A stretch of 64,000 bases of DNA from Galbula dea (Eukaryota; Chordata; Aves; Piciformes; Galbulidae), in contig VWZX01005703.1 of NCBI GenBank assembly GCA_013399015.1, positions 992,001 to 1,056,000 on the forward strand, written 5' to 3'. Below are positions 11,301 to 22,700 of the stretch, in pieces (the stretch's first letter is position 1; the number at the start of each line of letters is the position of its first letter). The notes under the pieces are model-generated. The model was not told the origin of the DNA and did not search any database. It saw only the letters and a list, made by a program, of their open reading frames with translations. The position numbers and the translations under genes are program-made.

Positions 11301-12952
11301 TTTTTCTTAACATGAGATGCTGAGGTATAGTGGTCCTTAGTCACCAGGATAAGAGAGGACATCAGAATAAAGTGGATTTAGGACAGGAACAGTGTGTTTG
11401 ATTGCTCCCTCTCTTGATGGAAAAGGATGATGTTTTCAAGGAGGCTCAGATTTGAAGTATAGACTGATCTATTTTCCATTAGCACTTTTTAAAAGGTAGA
11501 AAATTTCATGTCACCATCAAAACTGAGCAGCAGGGTGAGATTTTTGGTCTCCTATGGCAGTGCACATTGAAATGTAAGCACCCTCAGATCCACTAATATC
11601 CACTCTCAATCAATCACTAGGTTATTACTAGATTCCTCTTTAGAGTCCTCTCTACCTTTCTACATCTATTAAAAGACCCTTTCTCTCATGTCCCTCAACT
11701 CTAGAGCAATAACCTTCCATGTCTTCCACATTCCCAAGTTCCTTCACTCCTTTCATGGCATCCCTGACTCTCAAGCATCACCTGCTGACCTTTCTTGAGC
11801 AGAAGGGCAAGAGCTGACAGTGCTGGTTGACCAGCTGGCCAAGGACCCACAGAGATTGTCTCAACACTTCACCACTGACATGAAAACAACACCACTGAGG
11901 CTACCTACAGTTCCTTCACTGCAAGTCATGCTGATCTGTTTTGTGTTGGAATGTAATGTCTTTGAGATTCTGGTGCTTTGCTGAATTGGTCTTGATGAGG
12001 TGACAATGGATTAAAATATCCACAGACAAAAAACATGATTGCATAGCCCATGTTTATTTCTAAACCTAAGCCATCTTCTGCCCACACAGATATCTTTTTC
12101 AGGAAGATCTCTCCACCACCCAGCAGCCTAGTAATAAATAGGTTAATGGAAAAGTGTGATTACTCTTTTTAAAAATGTTCCTCTTCTGGGTTAAAATATG
12201 CCATTAATTTTGTAATCTTACCCTCTACTGCTGATTTCTCCCAGTGCCAGCTCCCAGCTTCCCTTTATTTCATCCATCAGTTATGTCTTAAAAGGTCTCT
12301 ATGGTAAGGGCAGCTATTCTTTACATCTCTGCACAGCATCTGCCACAGCAAGTCCCCAAAGTGGAAGATGCCTCAGGCTGATACCTCAGTGTTACAAGAA
12401 GATCCTGAGTATCATTTCTGAGAGTACAAGAGTCTTTAAGTATTTATCAGAATCTGACCTCTGAGAACTTGTCAGTGATGGTTCATGAAGGGATTTATGC
12501 AGAGGAGCTGTGGTGGTGGTTTTTCTTCTGAAGCTCTCCTGGCACCTCTGAATGTAAGGCAGTTTTACTTGACAGCACAGCATAGTGCCTAAAAGCATAG
12601 TGCTCACCACCAGGCATTCTCTTGTTACATCCCTGACATAGATCATGAGCCAGGCTAGGAAGCAGGGAGTAAACATTTCCACCATGCCTGGAGACACAAT
12701 GTTCAGAAAGCTTTGTTTGGTATGGGTTTTGATGGATTTGTGGAACAGTCAGTCCCACTGCAGGGCTGTCATTACGTATTGATATTACCATTTAATACAC
12801 TTCACCAATGAGTGAAACTGCAACCTTCAGCAACAGTAAGACAAGCAAGAGACCAGGAAATAAAGGAGAGGAAAATAGCTAACTGGAATGTGAATTCTCT
12901 TAACTGGGCTCTCCAGTCACCTCCTGGAGTAACTAACATTCGAAAGTCTTTA
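8303..12952. other. Unique non-coding sequence
   Basis: A long gene-free stretch. The largest ORF (minus strand 10017-10472, 151 codons) is overlapped by open frames on the other strand and contains no domain I recognise. Two faint CR1 3'-end echoes occur at about 10655-10712 and 10905-10950. Confidence 0.5.
10655..10712 (+). mobile_element. Possible CR1 3' terminal remnant
   Basis: The words 'AGCAGGAGGTTGGACCAGG' and 'TTCAACCCAAACTGCTCC' match the order and wording of the last ~50 bp of many avian CR1 copies. The usual 'GATGATCTTNNAGGTC' core between them is lost. Similarity is short, so this remains tentative. Confidence 0.4.
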
Positions 12953-13060
12953 ATAACCATAGAAAAATAGAATGCTTTGGGTTTATAACCATAGAAAAAT
13001 AGAATGCTTTGGGTTTAAAGAGAACTTTTAAGCTCATCTAGTCCTAGTCCATGTAAGTTC
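12953..13060 (-). mobile_element. CR1 3' remnant with internal 32 bp duplication
   Basis: 'ATAGAATGCTTTGGGTTTAA', 'AGAACTTTTAAGCTCATCTA' and 'GTCC' follow the minus-strand CR1 terminal block (usually ATAGAATGGTTTGGGTTGGAA-type wording then a GACCTTTAAAGATCATCTAG-like run). A 32 bp unit is repeated exactly at 12953-12984 and 12985-13016. Sequence after 13040 is no longer clearly CR1. Confidence 0.6.
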
Positions 13061-13147
13061 ATTGAAATACTTTTTGGTTCATGGTTCTCTTAACTTAAAT
13101 CTTTTTAGTGTGTTCCTACCCTGTTGTAAAGTCCAAATCTAACATGA

Positions 13148-13311
13148 GTTGTTTATAAACCCTTAAACTATAAAGTAGTTTATACTATTAAACTATTATA
13201 GTAGTTTAATATATATAATATATTAAATATATTATATATATATAGTATTGTAGTAGTTTAATAGTTGTTTATAAACCCTTAAACTATTAAGTAGTTTATA
13301 CTATTAAACTA
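13148..13311. repeat. AT-rich direct and inverted repeat block
   Basis: A 48 bp unit at 13148-13195 recurs at 13264-13311 with a single mismatch. The ~68 bp between them is almost pure A/T (ATATAATATATTAAATATAT-like). Each 48 bp unit contains a hairpin-capable palindrome, TAGTTTA ... TAAACTA with a 6-base loop. This suggests duplication around an AT palindrome or remains of a small inverted-repeat element. Confidence 0.8.
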
Positions 13312-16300
13312 CTATTCTTTGCAAGAATACTGACAACTCTGCATGAAATAGAGGGAAATTCTTGACTCACTATCACATGTATTTTATGCTAACCTCAGTA
13401 ACCACAGTTCAGCCTTTGCACATGTTCTGTTACCCTGTTCCCAAACGGTGTCTCCTTCATTACAGGAGCAGAGCAAGCTCCTGAATAGTTGCAGGGGTTT
13501 TGCAGAGGCTCTTTGTTATAGCTTCTCAAAACACTCAACAAGTCTGCTCACATCTACCTCCAGCATCCACCTCCTTTCTATCTGTAAGTGTCTCCCCCTT
13601 TCTCTCAAGATGATCAGGCAAAGTAACAGCAATGGGAAACACTGGAAGCAAATACTTCTCAGCAGCCTCCACCCTTGACATCAAAGTCCTCAGTCTACTC
13701 TTCAGCCTTCTGCAGTTTTATGCTGCTGTCACTCTTTGGCAGCTCAGGCTACAGCCAAACAGTTAGCATCTCATCTCTCCAGAAGCAGCAGTGACTAAAT
13801 GTAGACATTTACATTACCCAGTCAGCCTCCACTCCCTCATAGTCAATGCACATTGAGTCCACAGAGTCAATATTCAGGACATGATTCATTTTCTTCTGGA
13901 GTAAACTTTTGGTAATAGCTTTGTGCTGGCAGCAAACTAATGAGCTGAACTGAAATGCTGAGCAGGTACTTGGAAAGCCAGCACTGATGTATGGCTGTGA
14001 AAGGATCTCACATTTAATACTGCAGCATGGATGGTGCACCCTCCTCAAGAGGAACAGTGACATACAAAGTGCAGACCTCTCCAAGAAACCTGTTTTTCCT
14101 ACTGAATTGTTCTCTGTCACAGTATTTCCTTCACCATCTGAGAGCAGGGTAGAGCAGCTGTAAACCAGCTCCCTTATGGAACAGCTGCTTGCCATTTTTC
14201 AGGGGATTTTAACCTGCTGGTAGGCTGATCCCTGCTCAGATGTGTTTGTAGGTGGTTGGTTGTTTCATCAGCTTGCTGGAATGAAATGAGAAGCAGCAGG
14301 TTGATGTGGAATATCTGGGGATCATCATTAGAACAGGTCCAGCTGCAATCTGTTGTCTTCCCATGGAAGCTGACACTCAGCCTTGCATTCATACACTTGC
14401 ATTTGGATCTGAATCCTACCCTTGTCCTGCAAACAAATCAATGTAAAGGGAGTTCTACCCAAACAGCTTGGCACTGAGTCCTCCCTCCAAACACTTGCTA
14501 GTAGCTGGCCCTAAGCATCATACCTTCAAGTCAACATATTAATGCATTCCAGAGCAGGGAAGTAGATCTAAATACCATAGGTAATACTGAAAGCATTGGA
14601 TTAGATTATTGATGTTTAACACCTCCCTCATTTCTGACACCTTTCTGATCATAATATACTACTGACAGCATCAGGGACAGGTGACAGGTCAGGTTTTGCC
14701 AATTAATGCTCATCTTAAACAGTTGTTTAAAGACAAACGTGTTAATGGAGAGTTGTCATGTCAGGCTTAAACACATCCTCCCAAATTCACTTCATTCCCT
14801 TTTTCACTGGACCTGCCAAAATAAGACTTTTATTTGAAGAACCTATTTTCCAGTGTTTTTCAAAGGGGCCCTGACTGAAGTCCTACTTTCTCTTTTTTCC
14901 TGTTTATTCCATACTCAGATGACATGATTAGCTGTGGCTAATACTACATTAAAGGTCTAATATTAGAGCAAAAATTGGGGTACAATTATGCTGTTATGTG
15001 CTGGCTACCTGCTATCCTTTACTCAGCCATATGATGTAAAATATGGATTATTTTTTTTCCCCTTCTATTGCATTAACAGATTCTTACATCTCTTATTTTC
15101 TTCCCTGATTTATGTCAGCCAGTAAACAGCTACCATTCTCAACTAAGCTATTTAAAGTGCTTTGATCAGAAATGTTTGAAGCTTATTCATCTTGGCAGCA
15201 AACCTGCACTATATATGGTTGAAGAAAAAAATTATGTATTCTTTTGACAACTGCTTGTTAAAAATAGCTTTTTCTATTAAATTATTCAGGCAGATAATGC
15301 TGTAAAATTGCAGATTATGAAAAGCCAAACACTTGGGTCTCCTTGCAGAGACAGGACTCTTCCTGGCACTGTTAAACATAATAGCTTGTCTATTTTATAT
15401 CTCTCTTTAACTTAAGTAATATTAACCCTGACACTTCACAGAGCACCAGGCACTCCAAATAAGAAAGGGCAACTGGCTAGTTCCTTCCACAGGTCCCAGA
15501 ACATGCCAGATGTAAAGGACTGGGTTACTCTCAGTTAAGACTCACTTAAATAATTTACTCCAGCTTTTCTACCTAAAGAAGGGGACATTACCTGAAATCA
15601 TGTCCTTCCCTAGTTCTTCTCTGCCCTTCACTGAGAACTGGTTGCAAAAACCTGAGTCTTGTTATGCTTCATAAAAGTGGGTAAAAGATTGATGTTGATA
15701 ATGAATTTTCAGCATGTTGCCTCCCACAGTCTCATTTGAATTTATCACTGCCTTGTTTCCTGTTGGACATGAGTCACTCCAGCAAGTCATTGAGAAAATC
15801 ATTCTGGATTCCTCTCTAAACAGCAATTAAAAGTTTTCTTGCCATTAGAATCCCCCAAAGAGCATGCACTAAGAAACAAATTCTTACACAGACAGCACAA
15901 CTAGTTCAAGCATTTTGCACTTTACTTCTATATGACTTGTGTTTTTATCCAAGTGTAAAGTGCTCCAAGAAAACCATGAACTTGTGAATCCAAGCCTTAT
16001 CAGAGGACTTCTTTAAATCTAGTGTCAGGATGACATTGGTAGCTTCTCAAAACCAAACATGTTCATGGCAGATCATTGCCATTTGCAGGCAAATATACTC
16101 CTCAACAGAACCCTCACCTTTGAAAGCAGCTGAGAAGGATGTAGCTCTGGGGATGTGAAACTGAGATCGTGCAGTTGTCAAAGACTGAGTGACACTTTTG
16201 AGTGATAGGTGAATGTCAGGTGGTTTGCAAGGCTTCTTGGGACAAATTCATCATCCCTTCCTGTCCCTAGATGTTTTGAAGCTTGCACTGCCTGTTGGTA

Positions 16301-17730
16301 GTATTTTGGATGTTGGAGAACTGAGGTCTTCCACATAAGCAAAGATTCTTTGAGTCAATGCTCCTTAGCTAGTCAAGACATCAGTTCAATCATCAGGGAT
16401 GTTCTGAATTATCTGGAAGAATTATGTAGCTGATTATAGCATAAAATGATAATGAAGAGAACCAGCAAGCTACACCATCAAATTTTATACATGAATAACT
16501 TTTGCAAACACTAAAAGGAAAGGAAATACATAATGAACCATCTTTATTCCTTGATGTCCAATATCCAAGTACCTATAGCACCTAGCACTTGGGTGTCTAG
16601 AGAAAAGAAGCTTCTGCTTTGCACTGAATTAGCAGGAGAAGGAAAGCCAGGCAAGGAAACAAACTGGACTTACTGGCTGAAGGTTCCAATTAATGACCCA
16701 ATTAAAATTATTATATCATGGCTACTGAGCAGAAACACTCTGTCAGCCACGTGGCTCATGTTATGAACTGGGTCACAACCTAAACTCACTGAAATCATTT
16801 GAAGCTAAGTTCCTTTACTTTGCACTTCTGAAAAGGCCAAAGATCCATATTAAAGAGTTCAGTTATCTTGCACTTGTATGTCCCATGGGCTTATGTTATG
16901 CATATGGTCCATTACAACAGCTTAGTAGACTTGCCAAACTGTGGTAATTAGAACCTGAAAATGAATCCTTAGGAGAAAATCATTCCTTTGCTCTTTAACA
17001 GCTTGTTTTATAATGGAGGCTTCTGCATGGATCATTATTCTCTGTTTCATAGGTGAATGGAGCAACACAGAAGGAATTTTACCTTTCCTTCTGCTGTGTG
17101 GATGCATAAGAGAGTAGAACTGGCATGCACTCAGCCATGGATCTTTCCTCGAGACACCATGCTCTGTTTTGCACCTCTGTCTGTCCCAGGTAGGTTCCTC
17201 TTCTGAATGAATTGTGTTAAGATTAACTGCAACACTGCAAAAAGGAACTGAGTTCAGAATCTAGTCCATCATCAGGATGATTTTGATGCACATCTGTCCC
17301 TGCCAAGGCTAGGCACGTTGCCATCTCTAATGTAACATTTAGCAATAATGCAGTGTGGGGAAATATAAAACCATCTTGGGTCAAAGTCATCCCCCTCCAG
17401 GGGAAAATCAATCCAATGCCACTGATTTCAGTGGAGAAATGCCAGCTCATATCAGTTGAGGATCTGCTGTTTTTCACAGGGCTAATTTTAATAATTAATA
17501 AGATACCAGATTGGTATTTGTTGTTGTTTGAAGTGATTGGTGCCTGATATCCCCACATTATTATTTAACTCCAGTATCAACAAGATTATCACTTAATTTG
17601 GATGAGTGTGTGTGCATGAAAATGATGCCTTGCAGAGCCTATTTATGATAATCTTATCAGCTTGGCAGCCAAGAATTGACTGAGGTATTTGTCACCCACT
17701 ATGAAGCTGGAATTATTGAGGAAATGAAAT
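13312..17730. other. Unique A/T-rich non-coding sequence
   Basis: No gene, RNA or recognised repeat. The minus-strand ORF at 13809-14195 (128 codons) has no recognisable domain. Parts of this stretch, such as 14900-15350, have the A/T-rich, repeat-free texture often seen in conserved non-coding DNA, but that cannot be tested from one sequence. Confidence 0.5.
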
Positions 17731-17757
17731 CTCTTTCTCTCTCTCTCTCTCTCTCTC
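17731..17757. repeat. (CT)n microsatellite
   Basis: A nearly pure CT dinucleotide run, with one TTT interruption near its left end. Confidence 0.9.
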
Positions 17758-18290
17758 ACTTTCTCTGCCAGCCTTTATGGGGACGTGCTGCAGTTTTACA
17801 GCAGCTCTTTTGTCCTCCACTGGAATTAAACAACATCTCAGAAAAGATAATTAACTGCACACAATGCATGGAGACAGGGCAGGAGGAAGGAAGTTTTGTA
17901 GGAAAGGACTAGACAATGTGTCATCCTCCTTGTCAGTGCTCAGAATATAGAGCTCTGTGTTGTTTCAACTTGTGTTTTCACTGCTGGAAGGAGAAAAGCT
18001 TGTTGGGACAGCAAGGCATGGAATAAGAGCTGCTTTATATGAAGGTTTAGAAGGTGCTGCTGACCTTTACCTAATCAGCTTCAGATGCTGAAGGAATATT
18101 CTCAGCACCTGTTGAATCTTCCAGCTCCTAGTCCTACCCCTTTGGTAAGAAATACCAAAGATGTTGCTGCTCTGTATGCAAGGAAAGAGATGCTAATTCT
18201 GGCCTTCATTGGTTTTTGGCCCTTCAGCTTGAAGCTCAGTATAATGCAGCAGCCAGATAGACAAAAGAACACCATCAGGGCTTCTGAGAG

Positions 18291-18325
18291 GTGTCTTCTG
18301 GTGTGTTGGGTGTCTTCTGGTGTGT
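18291..18325. repeat. 19 bp tandem duplication
   Basis: 'GTGTCTTCTGGTGTGTTGG' is followed immediately by a second copy of its first 16 bases. Confidence 0.8.
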
Positions 18326-18794
18326 CAAGCTGTTTCACATTCTTTCTCTTAGTCTCACTGCTTTTACTTGCCCTTCCAAGGCAGGACTCTATGCTCTATC
18401 ATGCTCTGGCCAACCTCAAGGGAAATTTTGGTGGCCAGCATCTGCCAGTGGCTCCTGCAACTTACTCTTCCAAAACAGAAGCAGGAGCTCTCTTCTTGCC
18501 AGAGGACCATGGTCAGAAACCATGGGGTGGATGATGGAGCAATGAATGCTGCATAATGGGTCACAGGAGTCTTTCTACAAGTGCCTCATGGATAGGAGGA
18601 AGTGAATATGAAAGAGTATAGAGTGTGGAGAGGGGTATTCAGAAGGAAAGGTTCTATTCCTGTCAACTGCTGTTCTCTCTGCTCTGCAGCCTGCTTAGTC
18701 CTCAGGTGTCACAGAGACAGCACAAAGAAATCCACATAAAACACTGTCTTTAATTACTGCTGAATAGATCTGCAGCTCTGTAGTATCAGATATA

Positions 18795-18876
18795 GAAAAA
18801 AAACCCCAACCAAACAATCCAAAACCAAACAACAACAGGAAAAAAGAACCCCACACAGATAACAAAACCACACACA
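18795..18876. repeat. A/C-rich low-complexity tract
   Basis: Runs of A with CC or CCCC steps (AAAACCCCAACCAAAC style). On the opposite strand it reads as GGTTTT-like words, matching the G/T tract at 1937-1993. Confidence 0.7.
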
Positions 18877-19771
18877 ATGTTTTTTTTATATTCATCACTC
18901 CATTATATAAAATATCTGAATCCTAAGGATAAAACATCTTCCTGAAGTATTCTCCACAAATCTGGTCTTTTTTTCTTCTTCTTTAACCACCCAGTATTTC
19001 CTGCCATAGGATGTCTAGAAGATGCAATGATTTTTGAGAGTATACTTAAAGCTTAAGGGCTGTGTTCTCTTCTTTCTAGTCAAGAGCAGTGCAAAGGGCA
19101 GGGATCAGCAGGGATCTGCAGTGATCACATAAACAAGAAGGAAAGAAAACATAATTTGCACTCCTCTGGCTTTACAACCCCTAGCAAAGAGAGACAAAAC
19201 CAGGGTAGCCCATCAGGAACCATGGAAAATATTGAACCTGGGGATTTTTAATGGGATCTGGATAGCAGGATGTAGCTATAAGTGAACTGTCTATAAGCTG
19301 CATGCAATTCAATGTGAGGTCTACATAGTTCATTCCTTTCCAGTCAACCTCTTTATCTGTCAAAACCCAGGAAAACTGAAACTTTGTCCCATAAAGAGGT
19401 GCAGATTTCTTTTGATACCAAAACTACTGCTCACTGGAAGAGCAATACCTTAGAGGATGATTTTCACAGTAAGCAGAGATGGGTGAAACTCAGACTTGGC
19501 AAACAAGTTTTCTAACTCACTTCCATTCTGTGCTTGATCACTATGTCCACTCTCATCACCTCATAACAACTTTCAGGAAGAGAGAATAGTGAAGAGCAAC
19601 TACCAGACATGTAAGTGCCTTCATTTAAAGGGTAGAAATCTTACATCTATAAATAAAGTGATTTCTCCCTTTGTAGAACATAACCTTACAGTCTAGCCCC
19701 ATGATTGTCTGTCTCACATGAAGTGAGATATCTGCATTGTTGATGAGGATAGTTCAGCTGTAGCTGAAGCT

Positions 19772-19786
19772 GTTGCCATGGGCAAT
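19772..19786. promoter_or_regulatory. RFX X-box-like motif
   Basis: GTTGCCATGGGCAAT matches the RFX-family X-box layout (GTNRCC, 0-3 bases, RGYAAC) with a perfect left half and one mismatch in the last base of the right half. No gene is seen next to it, so it would be a distal element if functional. Confidence 0.3.
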
Positions 19787-22700
19787 CCAGAGAAGCAGAT
19801 TATTCAGCATATGAATCCTTTGACTTGTTTCAGACACTTGTTCCAACATGAGACTAATCACACCCAGCAAATCCTGCCTTCTCTCTAGTGATTCTGAAAG
19901 AGTTGAGAGAAACAACCAAGGTGCAGACATCTCCACTCTAGGGATGTTCAGATAAACCTTATCCTGTCAGACAGCTCTCAGTTCTGTTCAGACAATTCTT
20001 AGCTCTCTAAAATCAGTTGATATTCTGGGTCAGAATAACATTAGTCTAATAATGATTATTATTCTTCAACATTTAAATGCATGAATAATGAAATACCTAC
20101 TACATTTCCATAAGCTTATGTGTAAGCCTCCCTTAGGGCTCAGTAGACTCATACTTCTTGTTGAAGTTAAAGTAAAAATGTTTATTATTCTCATGGTTTC
20201 TTGGAATCTTTTTCTTTACATCTTAAGATGTACAGTCCTTGTGCCAAAAGGAGCTAGTGTAGCTTTTTCTTCCCTTCTCCAATGTAACTCAGGCTTGAGA
20301 GGGGGTTTACCATGCTGCCTTCCCCTTGTGTAACTGAAGTAGAATTAGATCCACAGCAGGTGAGCCATCCAAGGCATGAGCTGGTAAATTGAATTGGAAG
20401 AACACAGTAATATTTTAAACTCTGTCTTCTGTGGTTGGAAAGAAGTCAACATAAAGTAGATGATATGAAGACTGCTGAGAATGGTGGATCCACACTGCTT
20501 GAAAGCAAATGTACTTCTTACACAGATTGTGAACTTCCCATAAAAGCACAGCTTTTCTCTACAAATAACAGCCCTTCATGCTTGGCACCTGAATGAATCT
20601 TTGTTTCCAGCAGAGAAACTGTGGCTTTATGGCCTGAGAATGACAATAGGAATGTGGTTATTGCTAGGGTCACAGCTGGAGATGATTATTACTTTTTCCT
20701 TTGTCAAAAGGAAATGCTACAGGCAGCTAAATGTCCTTTCAGGCTGATTTAAGGGAGTATTCCTGGAATAAAAAACTCCTCTTTCTCTCTGCTTCAGTTT
20801 TGCTTTCTCAGATCTGGGTTTACTTTACCACTGGAAGGCTGGAGGTCTATCATTTTTCTTCTTCTGACAGGAAATCATGCAAAATTTACATGATTTACCT
20901 TACTGAGGAGACTGGGGACAAGTCAGGGATAGGGGTTCTCAGGATCAAGGATTCTCAATCCTCTGCAATTTCCCCCCAGTGCCTGTGTATAGCAAAGGGC
21001 AGGCAGAGACTCTGTGCTGCATATCACAGCTTCTCTCTCAGTAGGCTGCAACATCTAGAAAGTGCTGGAAAGGTCTATTAGCACTGAGCTCCAGTGCTAG
21101 CTCTTGTAAAGCCAGCATGTCAAGGTGTTGACATGCTTTAAAAGTCCAGTCCAAACCTTCCTGCAGTAAATGAGTTGAAGGTGCCCTAAAGAAGACAATC
21201 TAATATACCAGGTCAGCAGCTCCTCTTTACAAACCAAGACTAAAGGAGAGCATTTTTAACCTTTCAAGATATACCTTGCTTCCAGACCTCAGGAGTAGGC
21301 TCAGTCAATGGTAACCTCAGCAAATGGCTGGGATCAGCTTTCTTATAGACAGGAATGCATGTCTAAACATCATCTTTTGTAATTAATACAGTCTACTCCT
21401 CCATTCTCCCATTGCCTTTGGTAGCTGAGATGTAATCTGATTTAATTTCTGTAACATAATCTAGTTTGGTTTTATAGTACTTCCCCCTGCTAATATTAAA
21501 ATCCTATTCATTTGATTGTATGCACTGCTAGATAGATGTGCATCTGTGGGTGGGTTGTAAACATGGAACTGTTGATGTATGAAGAAATGCTTTCAGTGGG
21601 CTCAAATTACTGAGGGCTGAAAAAATATCCAGAAAGTTGAGTGTCTGGTAAGTTTTTCCTTTTCAGAGATGTAGTCACAGTACTCATAGGAAAAAAGCAG
21701 CAGTGGTTCTCCAGAAGCAGGTGTTGTTTTGTTCAAGGTCTTTGCAGACTGAAGGAGTGTCTTTAGGACTTTGCCTGACTACAACCCATTTGCAAACAGT
21801 TTACTTTTCATTCTGGTTTGGTAGAATGAACTTTAAGAATCAGGAAGTCTCATGTTTCTGACTGAATCAGCTGGTGAATATTCAGATTGTAATTGAAGAC
21901 TGGTGCCTGACCAATTAGAGACATCTGCAACATAGACATCATCAGCTGAAAGTCTCCTTAGCATCAGAAAAATTAGATTTTCCTAGGAGGAGGTCAACTT
22001 AATAGAAAAATAAATATTGCAAACACTTCAGAGGAACCATGCTTAAAAGGATCTATTTCCTACCAGTTGAAAATGGGTCACAGATGTCTGCTTTGTGGAT
22101 GCTGATAGCTGCTGAAATTGGTTGCACACAGAGAACACCTCATGGATGGCAAAGGTGGGTGTTGACCCCCAGTAGGACTTCAGATGGCTTCAATGTGGAA
22201 CTTTGGCACTGCTGAGAGAGTTAGAAGCAGTTATGCCTCATCCATGATCACACAGAGAGATGTAGTCTACAAGACTTAGACATTATTGGAGTGCAAAGAC
22301 ATTACTGGAGAGCAAATCCACCTGAAGTATCTTAGAAGACATCCAAACATAACCTCAGTTTCCTACAGCACTGAACTTTTTGAAATGAGTGGATCCTAGG
22401 TACTTATATGGGAAGTTCATACCTAAATACCTGTGAGAACCAGACAACTAAGTGGAAAGAACCCATCATGGTATGCAGCCATAACTTGCTATTTACACAC
22501 CAGTACCATAGAGAGAGTCCAGCTCAGAAGGGAAAGACAAAATGTTAAGTATTATATAAAAATACAGTGAAAGACAGCTCTTGTTTTAGCACTAAAATAT
22601 CTGAGATGAGATGACAAGGTGAAGCATGTCAGAGGGGAAGATAGCAGCCTTATATTATAAAGCAGATTAGGAGCAAAACTAGCACAGACATCAGATTTCT

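Noticed and set aside
17380..17450. Segment resembling an old amniote repeat ('CCACTGATTTCAGTGG' wording)
   Set aside because: Similarity is short and recalled only loosely; the family could not be named.
18085..18564. Four overlapping ORFs on both strands
   Set aside because: Several frames open at once indicates low local stop density, not coding selection.
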